This document shows, piece by piece, positions 25,267 through 33,568 of a stretch of DNA of 34,291 bases. Position numbers and translations under genes: made by a program. Source of the DNA: Bacteroidota bacterium. GTDB lineage: Bacteria; Bacteroidota; Bacteroidia; Flavobacteriales; Flavobacteriaceae. The first letter of the stretch is position 1; the number at the start of each line of letters is the position of its first letter. Under the pieces are notes generated by a model. The model saw only the letters and a list, made by a program, of their open reading frames with translations. It did not search any database and had not been told where the DNA came from. The stretch spans positions 1 to 34,291 of the forward strand of contig JAJRPS010000085.1 of NCBI GenBank assembly GCA_024280635.1. The letters run 5' to 3'.

Positions 25267-26256
25267 TTATTTTATTATATGTTTCCCAAAGTCTTTATGT
25301 TCTTTCTTAAAGAGTTCTTCTTCTGGTAAACTTTTAAAATAATCTAAGGTAATTTTCATTCCTTCTGCTCTATCTATTTTAGGTTCCCAACCTAATATTT
25401 TTTTAGCCAATGTAATATCTGGTTGGCGTTGTAAAGGGTCATTTTGAGGTAAATCTTTATAAATTACTTTTTGTTTGGTATTGGTTAATCGCATGATTTC
25501 TTCAGCAAAATCGCCAATAGTAATTTCATGTGGGTTACCAATATTTACAGGCAAATGATAATCACTTAACAGTAAACGGTAAATGCCTTCTATTTGATCA
25601 GAAACATAACAAAATGAGCGTGTTTGTGTGCCGTCACCAAAAACGGTTAAATCTTCTCCTCGTAATGCTTGCCCTATAAAAGCAGGTATTACACGACCAT
25701 CATTAAGTCGCATACGAGGTCCGTAGGTGTTAAAAATACGTACAATACGGGTTTCTAGCCCATGAAAAGTATGGTATGCCATAGTTATGGATTCCTGAAA
25801 GCGTTTGGCTTCATCATATACCCCACGAGGACCAATGGTATTCACATTTCCAAAATAATCTTCCGTTTGTGGGTGTACTAAAGGATCGCCATAAATTTCC
25901 GAAGTAGATGCTATTAAAATACGAGCATTTTTTTCTTTTGCTAACCCTAATAAATTATGTGTACCTAATGACCCTACTTTTAAGGTTTGTATGGGTATTT
26001 TTAGATAATCTATTGGGCTTGCTGGCGATGCAAAATGTAAAATATAATCTAATTGCCCAGGTACGTGTATAAATTTGGTAATATCATGATGACAAAACTC
26101 GAAGTCTTCTAATTTAAAAAGATGCTCAATGTTTTTTAAATCGCCAGTAATAAGGTTATCCATAGCAATTACATAATATCCTTCTTTTATAAAGCGATCA
26201 CATAAATGGCTTCCTAAAAAACCTGCTGCACCGGTTATTAATATTCTTTTTTGCAT
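25267..26256 (-). CDS. UDP-glucuronate decarboxylase (UDP-xylose synthase type)
   Basis: An extended short-chain dehydrogenase that converts UDP-glucuronate to UDP-xylose. NAD-binding motif [10 protein letters not shown] (8-17); the family blocks [35 protein letters not shown] and [20 protein letters not shown] are nearly diagnostic of UXS rather than other sugar epimerases. The catalytic Tyr-x-x-x-Lys is in YDEAK near 147-151. The downstream block [14 protein letters not shown] also fits. Length is 329 residues, slightly longer than usual, with a charged tail ([17 protein letters not shown]). It follows ugd by 10 bases, which gives a two-step route from UDP-glucose to UDP-xylose, and precedes the frameshifted sugar transferase by about 50 bases. 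Confidence 0.9.
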   Translation of the reverse strand: MQKRILITGAAGFLGSHLCDRFIKEGYYVIAMDNLITGDLKNIEHLFKLEDFEFCHHDITKFIHVPGQLDYILHFASPASPIDYLKIPIQTLKVGSLGTHNLLGLAKEKNARILIASTSEIYGDPLVHPQTEDYFGNVNTIGPRGVYDEAKRFQESITMAYHTFHGLETRIVRIFNTYGPRMRLNDGRVIPAFIGQALRGEDLTVFGDGTQTRSFCYVSDQIEGIYRLLLSDYHLPVNIGNPHEITIGDFAEEIMRLTNTKQKVIYKDLPQNDPLQRQPDITLAKKILGWEPKIDRAEGMKITLDYFKSLPEEELFKKEHKDFGKHIIK

Positions 26257-26266
26257 CTTTATTATT

Positions 26267-27565
26267 TTATCGTCCTATTGAATAATATTCAATTCCTTCT
26301 GTTTTCATATCGGCAATATCATATAGGTTTCTGCCGTCAAAAATTACAGGATTATTTAATTTTTCTTTAACTTTATTGAAATTTGGCGTTCTAAAAATAC
26401 TCCATTCGGTGCTAATAATTAAAGCATCTGCACTTTCTAAAGCATCATACATGCCATCAGAAAATGTAATTTTATTTCCGTATTTTTCTTGCACGTTTGG
26501 CATTGCTTCTGGGTCAAATACTTGTATGTTTACTTTAGCTTTTAGCAGCTCGTCAATCATATACAATGCTGGTGCTTCTCTAATGTCATCTGTTTCGGGT
26601 TTAAAGGATAATCCCCAAATGGCAATAGTTTTACCTGCTAAATTGTGGTTGAAATAAGAAGATATACGCGGAATCAAGATGGTTTTTTGGGTTTCATTTA
26701 CATTGATAACGGCATCTAAAATAGCAAAATGATAATTAACATCTGCACCTGCTTTTTGTAATGCTTTTACGTCTTTAGGAAAGCAAGAACCTCCGTAACC
26801 GATACCGGGAAACAAGAAACGCTTTCCGATACGAGAATCGGTACCCATGCCTACACGAACTTTATCAACATCAGCACCTACTTTTTCACAAAAATTTGCG
26901 ATTTCGTTCATAAAAGTAATTTTGGTAGCTAAAAAAGAATTGGCAGCGTATTTGGTTAATTCTGCCGATTTTTCATCCATTATAATGATTGGATTTCCTG
27001 AACGCACAAACGGATTGTACAGCTTTTTCATTAAAGCAATGGCTTTATTAGAGCTAGAACCTATTACAATGCGTTCTGGTTTTAAAAAATCATCTACGGC
27101 AAAACCTTCTCTTAAAAATTCTGGATTGGAAACTACATCAAAATCTACGGTTGCATTTTTTGCTATTGTTACCGTAACTTTATCTGCAGTACCTACAGGA
27201 ACAGTACTTTTGTCAACAATTACTTTATAGGACGTCATTAGCTTTCCTATTTGTTTTGCAACGCCTAATACATAGGATAAATCGGCAGAACCATCTTCAT
27301 CTTCTGGTGTGGGTAAGGCTAAAAATATAATTTCTCCAAAGGTTAACCCTTCTTCTAGGGAGGTCGTAAATTTTAATCTATCAGCTTTAATGTTTCTTTG
27401 AAAAATAATATCTAAATGAGGCTCATAAATAGGCACTTTGCCTTGTTGCATGGTAGTTACTTTTTGTGCATCAATATCTACACACAATACTTCATTTCCT
27501 GTTTCTGCTAAACATGTTCCAGTTACTAAACCTACATAACCTGTGCCTACTACTGTTATTTTCAT
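26267..27565 (-). CDS. ugd: UDP-glucose 6-dehydrogenase
   Basis: Oxidises UDP-glucose to UDP-glucuronate with two NAD. N-terminal NAD-binding motif [12 protein letters not shown] (4-15); [10 protein letters not shown] near 118-127; [10 protein letters not shown] near 145-154; the catalytic cysteine in [14 protein letters not shown] (Cys about 261); and the C-terminal UDP-binding domain with [17 protein letters not shown]. Length of 432 residues is standard. It lies between the CapD-type gene (33 bases upstream) and the UDP-glucuronate decarboxylase gene (10 bases downstream), all on minus, so it is most likely in one operon devoted to nucleotide sugars for surface polysaccharide. Confidence 0.95.
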   Translation of the reverse strand: MKITVVGTGYVGLVTGTCLAETGNEVLCVDIDAQKVTTMQQGKVPIYEPHLDIIFQRNIKADRLKFTTSLEEGLTFGEIIFLALPTPEDEDGSADLSYVLGVAKQIGKLMTSYKVIVDKSTVPVGTADKVTVTIAKNATVDFDVVSNPEFLREGFAVDDFLKPERIVIGSSSNKAIALMKKLYNPFVRSGNPIIIMDEKSAELTKYAANSFLATKITFMNEIANFCEKVGADVDKVRVGMGTDSRIGKRFLFPGIGYGGSCFPKDVKALQKAGADVNYHFAILDAVINVNETQKTILIPRISSYFNHNLAGKTIAIWGLSFKPETDDIREAPALYMIDELLKAKVNIQVFDPEAMPNVQEKYGNKITFSDGMYDALESADALIISTEWSIFRTPNFNKVKEKLNNPVIFDGRNLYDIADMKTEGIEYYSIGR

Positions 27566-27597
27566 TTGCTAAATTACCCTAATGGGTGTATTTTATA

Positions 27598-29574
27598 TTA
27601 TACTTTTTTTGTGATTTTTGGAATATCTAATGCTTCAAATTTAGAGTTCATGCTCTTAAATTCTGGTACAATAACCTTCATTTGACTTACAATTTTATGA
27701 TTATTGGATTGATTAGCATACTCAATCAATATTGAAATTTCTTCATTCAATTTATGATAATCAGATTGTTCAACTTCCGCAATCATAATTTTTTCATGAT
27801 AAGTTGGTAAGGTTACGGTCTTGTCATTTAACAACTCTTCATATAGTTTTTCTCCTGGTCGTAAACCTGTAATTTTAATTTTAATGTCCTCATAAGGTAC
27901 ATAGCCTGATAGCTTGATTATTTTTACGGCTAAATCAATTATTTTTACAGGTTTCCCCATGTCAAAAATATAAATTTCACCGCCGTTACCCATTGCTGCT
28001 GCTTCTAATACCAATTGGCACGCTTCAGGGATGGTCATAAAATATCTGATAATGTCAGGATGTGTTACTGTAAGTGGACCTCCTTTTTCAATTTGTTTTC
28101 TAAATAGGGGTACTACAGAGCCGTTTGACCCCAATACATTACCAAAACGTGTGGTAATAAAATTGGTTTTAAAATTAGGGGATTGTTTAGAAAAATTATG
28201 TAGTGCTTGCACATACATTTCGGCAATACGCTTTGATGCTCCCATTACATTGCTTGGGTTTACCGCTTTATCAGTAGAAACCATTACAAATTTATCCACA
28301 TCATATTTTAGTGCTAAATCGGCAATATTTTTAGTACCCATTACGTTTACAAAAATAGCTTCGGAAGGATTATCTTCCATTAAAGGTACGTGCTTGTAGG
28401 CTGCTGCGTGATAAATAATATTGGGTTGATATTGCTCAAATATTTTATTCAGCTTATCATAATTGGTAACATCTGTAATAATGGGGTCAAAGTCTAAATC
28501 TGGAAAATTTTGCTTAATTTCATTTTGTATTTGATACAAAGGTGTTTCAGCTTGATCTATTATAATTACTTTTTTAACATTGTAATTTGCTACTTGACGT
28601 ACAATTTCACTTCCTATAGATCCTGCTCCTCCCGTTACAATTACGGTTTTTTGAAACAAATCTTTTGTAATTAATTTATTGTCTAAAAGGATAGGATCCC
28701 GCTCTAATAAATCTTCAATTTGAATGTTTTTAATTTGCTTGGAAGCGTTTTCATCATCTTTTAAATTAGCAACTAACGGTGCTCTATAGGTTTTTAAATT
28801 GTGCTCTAAGCATTCTTCTACAAGAGCTACTTTATTTTCTCTTGATAAATTTTTATCTGCTAATATTAATGCTTTTGCTCCTATCGCACGCATTAAAATA
28901 GTGATACTTCTGTCTGATGATAATATGGGCAGTCCTAAAATTTGTTTGCTTTGGTTTCTTTTGTCACTATTTACAAAACCAACTAGTTTAAAACGCAAAG
29001 GACGTTCGGATTTTAAGGCATTGGCAATGGCAATGGCGTTAGTGCCATCTCCATAAATTAAAGCTGTTTCTACAAGATCACTACTTCCTGTAAAAAATGC
29101 TTCGTATGCTTGTTTTACGAGCACTCTAAATAAAAATAAGAGAGAAAATGAAATGCTAAAATAAATAACCAACTTTGCAAGTGTGGTAATTTCTTTCCCT
29201 ATAAGATACTGTAAACCATAGTTTAAAAGTAATACACTAATAAAGGTTGCAGAGGATGCTAAAAAGAATTTTACGGCATCTATAAAAGTGGAATGCCGAA
29301 TTAACCCCGCATAGGTACGTAATACTAAGAAGAAAAATACATTGACCGCTATGATGATTGCATCATACCTATTAAAACTAAAGATATTAAAGAAACTCCC
29401 TGAAACATTAGAGACAATAAAGTCTGTTAAAAATAATGCGATAAAACAAATGGTAGTATCAAATAACAAAATTAACCACCTTGGCAGATAGTTCAAATTG
29501 GTAAAATTGAATCGTTTTTTACTTGATTCTATTACTTGCTGTACTGTTGTATTTAAGGTTTTAAAATAACTCAT
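27598..29574 (-). CDS. Membrane-anchored UDP-sugar 4,6-dehydratase (WbpM/CapD/PglF type)
   Basis: A 658-residue enzyme of the nucleoside-diphosphate-sugar epimerase/dehydratase family. The N-terminus has four membrane helices (about 30-150), then a Rossmann-like domain (about 165-290, TALIYGDGTNAIAIANAL) and the catalytic SDR domain from about 305: VTGGAGSIGSEIVRQ, YHAAAYKHVPLMEDNPSEA and FVMVSTDKAVNPSNVMGASK near 425-445. In place of the usual SDR Tyr the family uses a Met-Lys pair, and the local sequence fits it. Relatives turn UDP-GlcNAc into the 4-keto-6-deoxy precursor of rare amino sugars such as QuiNAc or bacillosamine. The specific sugar cannot be read here. It heads the minus-strand polysaccharide operon and has its own candidate promoter. 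Confidence 0.9.
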   Translation of the reverse strand: MSYFKTLNTTVQQVIESSKKRFNFTNLNYLPRWLILLFDTTICFIALFLTDFIVSNVSGSFFNIFSFNRYDAIIIAVNVFFFLVLRTYAGLIRHSTFIDAVKFFLASSATFISVLLLNYGLQYLIGKEITTLAKLVIYFSISFSLLFLFRVLVKQAYEAFFTGSSDLVETALIYGDGTNAIAIANALKSERPLRFKLVGFVNSDKRNQSKQILGLPILSSDRSITILMRAIGAKALILADKNLSRENKVALVEECLEHNLKTYRAPLVANLKDDENASKQIKNIQIEDLLERDPILLDNKLITKDLFQKTVIVTGGAGSIGSEIVRQVANYNVKKVIIIDQAETPLYQIQNEIKQNFPDLDFDPIITDVTNYDKLNKIFEQYQPNIIYHAAAYKHVPLMEDNPSEAIFVNVMGTKNIADLALKYDVDKFVMVSTDKAVNPSNVMGASKRIAEMYVQALHNFSKQSPNFKTNFITTRFGNVLGSNGSVVPLFRKQIEKGGPLTVTHPDIIRYFMTIPEACQLVLEAAAMGNGGEIYIFDMGKPVKIIDLAVKIIKLSGYVPYEDIKIKITGLRPGEKLYEELLNDKTVTLPTYHEKIMIAEVEQSDYHKLNEEISILIEYANQSNNHKIVSQMKVIVPEFKSMNSKFEALDIPKITKKV

Positions 29575-29602
29575 ATGTATTAAAACTTTTGTTCTGCTTA
29601 AG

Positions 29603-29636
29603 TAAAGATATATAAGATATTGTATTTTTTTATCAA
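29603..29636 (-). promoter_or_regulatory. Candidate promoter of the polysaccharide operon
   Basis: On minus, TTG (plus 29634-29636), 23 bases, then TATCTTTA (plus 29603-29610), seven of eight consensus positions, with the -7 box ending 28 bases before the CapD-type ATG. It is the only candidate I see in the 165-base gap before the next gene. Confidence 0.4.
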
Positions 29637-29739
29637 AATGCTTACTTTTTTGTCAGACACTTGCTTTCTAGAAAAGGAGATATCAATATTAATTACATTC
29701 TTTTTTAAGAAACATTTTCAATGAGGCGTCAAATTGTAA

Positions 29740-30435
29740 TTAGTGATAATTTTTTAAAACTTGCTTTAATACGCTCAAGTCTTGTGCTTCATTACGTATT
29801 AATTTTTGATTATCATCACATTCAAAATCGGTAAAATTAATGATTAAATATTTTATTTTTTTTCTATCTAGCACTTCTTTTTTACGTAAACCATAAATTC
29901 TTAATTGCTCTTCTCTCGCTTCTGAATCAACTTTTTTACCTTTAAAATCAATGGCTAATTTTAAATCTTCATAATATGCTGCTAAAGGTAATTTTGTTCT
30001 TCCCTTTCCTTTTTTATGCATGTTACCCAACAAATTATCAAACGTATGTTTGCGTGATGCTTTTTTATTTAACACTTGATTACATAGGTTCACTAAATAA
30101 AACTCATCACTATTTTTAATATGAAAGGCACCTCTTTCTTTTTTAGTAATCGGGTTTATCGTTTGGTCAGACTCGTATTTTTCGCCTTCTTTTACAAAAT
30201 ACCAGTAGGTGTTTTCATGTACTCTTTCAGCATGAAGTAAAGGTATTTTATCCAACTGATTTTCAGCATCTAGTTTTCGTAAAACTTTACGGAGGGGTAA
30301 TCCGTTTTTTACATCTTTAGTAAATACCCCTTCTTGTATTAAAGATTTCATTATTTTTTTTGCAGGAATCCATTTTTCGTTAGGGTTTTCCTCAAAATAG
30401 GTACTTACTACGTTATTTATTTTTTCTATACTCAT
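29740..30435 (-). CDS. Unknown protein, possible winged-helix plus nuclease-like domain
   Basis: A 231-residue soluble protein I cannot place in a named family. The N-terminal 85 residues look like a winged-helix module: KWIPAKKIMKSLIQEGVF, then GLPLRKVLRKLDAENQLDKI and a beta wing with RVHENTYWYFVKEG. The C-terminal half has TFDNLLGNMHKKGKGRTKLP (131-150), LAAYYEDLKLAIDFKGKK (151-168), REEQLRIYGLRKKEVL (174-189) and KYLIINFTDFECDD. From memory this resembles a family of restriction-endonuclease-like proteins with an LPVDAYY...IEYHE.QH core, but here the first Asp is Ala152 and the E-x-x-E part is replaced by Asp163-Phe-Lys165, a D-x-K. It could be an active PD-(D/E)xK variant or a decayed one. 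It has no obvious partner genes and is divergent from the PPK2 genes. Confidence 0.7.
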   Translation of the reverse strand: MSIEKINNVVSTYFEENPNEKWIPAKKIMKSLIQEGVFTKDVKNGLPLRKVLRKLDAENQLDKIPLLHAERVHENTYWYFVKEGEKYESDQTINPITKKERGAFHIKNSDEFYLVNLCNQVLNKKASRKHTFDNLLGNMHKKGKGRTKLPLAAYYEDLKLAIDFKGKKVDSEAREEQLRIYGLRKKEVLDRKKIKYLIINFTDFECDDNQKLIRNEAQDLSVLKQVLKNYH

Positions 30436-30749
30436 AACTTACATTATTACATTTTTTGATAACACCTTAGTTTCATCAAAAATGAAAAGGCTTTACTTAA
30501 CAGACGCCCTTTTATTAGGCAAATATAAGGAAGATTTTGATGACAATAACCTACTTTATGTATTCTCTCAAAAAATAACAAAAGAGTTGCAATTAACAAA
30601 TAATTTAATACCCATCATTATTAATTGCTTAGTTGTGTATTACTTTATTTAAATAGCAGTGTGGAGAATTTCTATTATTTATATTAAAAATGATATTTAT
30701 CTTCACATATTCATCTTTTTTTAAGACCTTTATGGTTAAAATAAATATC
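30436..30749. other. Divergent intergenic region between the nuclease-like gene and ppk2
   Basis: These 314 bases hold no convincing gene. A short hairpin, TTTCAT/ATGAAA, lies near 30471-30486, and the candidate promoter of the minus-strand gene (30520-30546) runs through it. A 56-codon plus-strand frame (30482-30652) exists but overlaps that promoter and has no family resemblance. I see no clear TANNTTTG box for the plus-strand PPK2 genes. Confidence 0.5.
30520..30546 (-). promoter_or_regulatory. Candidate promoter of the nuclease-like gene
   Basis: On minus, TTG (plus 30544-30546), 16 bases, then TATATTTG (plus 30520-30527), an exact -7 box. Spacing is one base short of the norm. It implies a 5' leader of about 80 bases before the ATG at 30435. 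Confidence 0.45.
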
Positions 30750-31622
30750 ATGCTCACATTAGACGATTTTAAAGCCCTAGAGAGTGGGGAAATTACAAAA
30801 CAAGAGTTTTTTAAAACTCTTGAAACAAAAATAAAGAAAGAAAAACTTGATGAGGTTGTTTATGACCTTAACTACGAAAAACAACTCCTAAAGTTACAAG
30901 CTGAATTGGTAAACCTTCAAAAATGGGTTACCAAGCACAAAAAAAGAGTTTGTGTGGTTTTTGAAGGGCGTGATGCTTCAGGAAAAGGAGGTGCCATAAG
31001 AAGAATGACCGAACACCTAAACCCAAGATCAAATAGAATTGTAGCCTTAACAAAACCTACAGAAGTAGAGCAAGGGCAATGGTATTTTAGAAGATATATT
31101 AAAGAACTACCAAACCCAGGAGAGATAGTGTTTTTTGATAGAAGTTGGTACAATAGAGCTGTTGTTGAGCCTGTAATGGGGTTTTGCACCAAAGAACAAT
31201 ATGATAAATTCATGATTCAAGTTCCTGAATTTGAGCATATGCTATATGAAGATGGGGTTATTTTAATTAAATTTTGGTTTTCAGTTTCTAAAGATGAACA
31301 AGCTAAAAGGTTTGAATCAAGATTAGCAAGCCCTTTAAAGCGATGGAAATTTAGTCCTGTAGATCAAGAAGGACAAAAAAGATGGGACTCCTACACCTAT
31401 CATAAAAATGAAATGTTTGGAAAAACACACACCACATATAGTCCTTGGATAATTATAAAAACCAATAATAAAAAAGAAGCACGATTAGAAAGTATCCGTT
31501 ACTTACTGTCTCGTTTTGATTACGAAGGTAAAGGAGATTCTGGAACCGAAATATTACCAGATCCAAATACTGTAGAACGTTATCATAGAACCATAAAACA
31601 AAACATTAGCTATGAAGAATAA
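30750..31622 (+). CDS. Polyphosphate kinase 2 family protein, first copy
   Basis: PPK2 enzymes use inorganic polyphosphate to phosphorylate nucleotides, or the reverse. With the start at 30750 the protein has 290 residues. Walker A is FEGRDASGKGGAI (71-83), Walker B FFDRSWYNRAVVEPV (128-142), and the lid motif SPLKRWKFSPVD is close to the WKLSPMD of one-domain class I enzymes that make nucleoside triphosphates from diphosphates. The QWYFRRY and RYLLSRFDYE blocks also fit. An ATG at 30690 would add 20 hydrophobic residues unlike relatives, so I prefer MLTLDDFKALESG at 30750, with some doubt. The end overlaps the next PPK2 gene by 11 bases. Confidence 0.88.
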   Translation: MLTLDDFKALESGEITKQEFFKTLETKIKKEKLDEVVYDLNYEKQLLKLQAELVNLQKWVTKHKKRVCVVFEGRDASGKGGAIRRMTEHLNPRSNRIVALTKPTEVEQGQWYFRRYIKELPNPGEIVFFDRSWYNRAVVEPVMGFCTKEQYDKFMIQVPEFEHMLYEDGVILIKFWFSVSKDEQAKRFESRLASPLKRWKFSPVDQEGQKRWDSYTYHKNEMFGKTHTTYSPWIIIKTNNKKEARLESIRYLLSRFDYEGKGDSGTEILPDPNTVERYHRTIKQNISYEE

Positions 31623-32424
31623 TATACCAGATAAAAGCTTATCTCTTTTGAATAAAAAGAAAAGTATCAAACAATTTTTATCGAAAGATAAACCTAATGT
31701 TTCAAGAGTTTTACGCTATTTAAAATATGAAAATAGACTTAAAGAACTGCAAGAAGAGCTCATTAAACTTCAAAAATGGGTGGCTAAAAATGACGAAAAA
31801 ATTGTCATTATTTTTGAAGGTAGAGATGCGGCAGGAAAAGGTGGCGCAATACGAAGAGCTACCGAACACTTAAATCCTAGAGAATTTAAAGTAGTCGCTT
31901 TACCAAAACCAACAGACGTAGAACAAAGTCAATGGTATTTTCAGCGTTATATAAATTTATTACCCATGAAAGGCACTATGGTTTTTTACGATAGAAGCTG
32001 GTATAACCGTGCAATTGTAGAACCTGTTAATGGCTTTTGCACAACAGAAGAATACAATATTTTCATGAATCAAGTAAACGATTTTGAACGAATGATTGTG
32101 GAGTCTGGAGTACGACTGATAAAATTTTATTTTTCCATATCAAAAGGAGAACAAGAAAGACGTTTTAAAGAAATTATTGCTAGCCCCATAAAAAAATGGA
32201 AATTTAGTGCTGTAGACGAAAAAGCAATAGCGCTTTGGGATGACTATACATATTATAAAAAAGAGATGTTTAAAAAAACAAACACTAAATTAGCACCGTG
32301 GAAAGTCATTAGAGCCAACAAAAAAACAAAAGCAAGGATAGAAACTATTGAGAATATTTTAAAAATAATACCTTATGATGATAAAGATTTGGAAGTCATA
32401 AAACCCGTTATTATTGAGGAATAA
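31612..32424 (+). CDS. Polyphosphate kinase 2 family protein, second copy
   Basis: A second, diverged PPK2 of 270 residues. Walker A FEGRDAAGKGGAI (68-80), Walker B VFYDRSWYNRAIVEPV (124-139) and lid SPIKKWKFSAVD are all intact, so both copies could be active. Compared with its neighbour it lacks the acidic N-terminal segment, begins with a lysine-rich stretch (LLNKKKSIKQFLSKDK), and has a shorter C-terminus. The start lies 11 bases inside the end of the first copy, in another frame, so the pair is translated together. Such overlap suggests equal production and perhaps mixed oligomers; that is inference. Confidence 0.88.
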   Translation: MKNNIPDKSLSLLNKKKSIKQFLSKDKPNVSRVLRYLKYENRLKELQEELIKLQKWVAKNDEKIVIIFEGRDAAGKGGAIRRATEHLNPREFKVVALPKPTDVEQSQWYFQRYINLLPMKGTMVFYDRSWYNRAIVEPVNGFCTTEEYNIFMNQVNDFERMIVESGVRLIKFYFSISKGEQERRFKEIIASPIKKWKFSAVDEKAIALWDDYTYYKKEMFKKTNTKLAPWKVIRANKKTKARIETIENILKIIPYDDKDLEVIKPVIIEE

Positions 32425-32434
32425 TCATTTAAAC

Positions 32435-32578
32435 ATGAAAACAACATCACAAAACAATACTGCAATAATAAATTTGTCTATTAGCATATTGGCAATACTA
32501 TTTATATTAGGTTATTTGTACCGTTCTTGGTTGAATATGGATATATTGCCTATTTATTGCATTACTATTACCGTATAG
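32435..32578 (+). CDS. Possible tiny single-helix membrane protein
   Basis: A 47-codon ATG frame 10 bases after the second PPK2 gene, with a polar N-terminus (MKTTSQNNTAI), one clear hydrophobic helix (LSISILAILFILGYLYR) and a short end (NMDILPIYCITITV). Position and composition suggest a small membrane protein in the same transcript, but no family is recognised. A second hydrophobic stretch in another frame follows the stop (32580-32618), so the ORF may be the front of a decayed two-helix gene. arsM starts 41 bases later. Confidence 0.35.
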   Translation: MKTTSQNNTAIINLSISILAILFILGYLYRSWLNMDILPIYCITITV

Positions 32579-32619
32579 TATGTTGTTCGCTATATTTTTA
32601 TTAAAAAAATTAAATTAAA

Positions 32620-33507
32620 ATGGATACCGAAAAAAAATTAAAAGAAATTGTTAAAGATCGCTACGCAAAAATTGCAATGCAAGACAAAGCCGAAAATGCA
32701 TCCTCTTGCTGCGGCGCTACAACACCATCTAATAAAGTATATAATATTATGATGGAAGATTATACCTCTACTGGTGGATATGTTGAAGATGCAGATTTAG
32801 GTTTAGGTTGCGGGCTTCCTACGCAATTTGCTAAAATTAAAAAAGGAGATACCGTTATTGATTTAGGTTCTGGTGCTGGAAACGATTGTTTTGTTGCAAG
32901 ACATGAAACGGGTGAAAGCGGAAAAGTAATTGGTGTTGACTTTACGCCCATTATGATTAAAAAAGCGAGAGAAAACGCTGAAAAAATGGGCTATAATAAT
33001 GTTGAATTTCGTCAAGGAGATATTGATAATATGCCTATAAGTGATGCTATTGCAGATGCTGTAGTGAGTAATTGCGTACTTAACTTAGTACCCAACAAGC
33101 AAAAGGTAATTCAGGAAATTTATAGAGTTTTAAGTCCTGGAGGGCACTTTAGTATTTCTGATATTGTATTATTAGGTGATTTACCAGAGCAACTTAAACA
33201 AGATGCTGAAATGTATGCAGGGTGTATTGCAGGAGCAATACAACGACAAGATTATTTACAGCTCATTAATGATGCCGGTTTTAAAAACATTACGGTTCAA
33301 AAGGAAAAAACAATACAAATACCGGATGATATTTTATCTAAATATCTTTCAGAAACACAAATGGAACAATTTAAAACAGGCGCAACGGGTATATTTAGTA
33401 TTACTGTTTATGCTGAAAAACCAGGAAAAAAGTTACTTAAAAAGAAAATTAATTTATCAGAAATACAAGAAGATGCTTGCTGCAGTCCAAAAACAGGGTG
33501 CTGTTAA
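32620..33507 (+). CDS. arsM: Arsenite S-adenosylmethionine methyltransferase
   Basis: Methylates arsenite using S-adenosylmethionine, giving mono- to trimethylated arsenicals; cytoplasmic. The SAM-binding motif is VIDLGSGAGNDCFVA (79-93), with GVDFTPIMIKKAREN next. The arsenic-binding cysteines of the family are present: Cys30/31 in SSCCGA, Cys64 in GLGCGLP, Cys152 in SNCVLNLVP and Cys202 in YAGCIAGA. The blocks GDIDNMPISD and VLSPGGHFSISDIV are standard. A C-terminal tail adds two cysteine pairs (CCSPKTGCC, 287-295), as in many bacterial ArsM proteins. There is no arsR-type regulator or arsB/acr3 pump in view. It follows the two PPK2 genes on plus and is separated from them by 195 bases with a tiny ORF. 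Confidence 0.93.
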   Translation: MDTEKKLKEIVKDRYAKIAMQDKAENASSCCGATTPSNKVYNIMMEDYTSTGGYVEDADLGLGCGLPTQFAKIKKGDTVIDLGSGAGNDCFVARHETGESGKVIGVDFTPIMIKKARENAEKMGYNNVEFRQGDIDNMPISDAIADAVVSNCVLNLVPNKQKVIQEIYRVLSPGGHFSISDIVLLGDLPEQLKQDAEMYAGCIAGAIQRQDYLQLINDAGFKNITVQKEKTIQIPDDILSKYLSETQMEQFKTGATGIFSITVYAEKPGKKLLKKKINLSEIQEDACCSPKTGCC

Positions 33508-33514
33508 CTCTTAA

Positions 33515-33560
33515 AATTCAAATAGTAAATGTTGATACAGAAATATTTACTATTTGAATT
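33515..33560. terminator. Long perfect inverted repeat between arsM and thiL
   Basis: AATTCAAATAGTAAAT (33515-33530) and ATTTACTATTTGAATT (33545-33560) are perfectly complementary, 16 bp with a 14-base loop. It lies between convergent arsM and thiL, 7 bases after the arsM stop. Neither side has a proper T-run, so it may act as a weak bidirectional terminator or an mRNA 3'-end stabiliser. Confidence 0.55.
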
Positions 33561-33568
33561 CATTGAAT

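Noticed and set aside
30482-30652. A 56-codon plus-strand ATG frame with a hydrophobic end (LTNNLIPIIINCLVVYYFI)
   Set aside because: It overlaps the candidate promoter and leader of the divergent minus-strand gene, shows no family resemblance, and lacks start signals.
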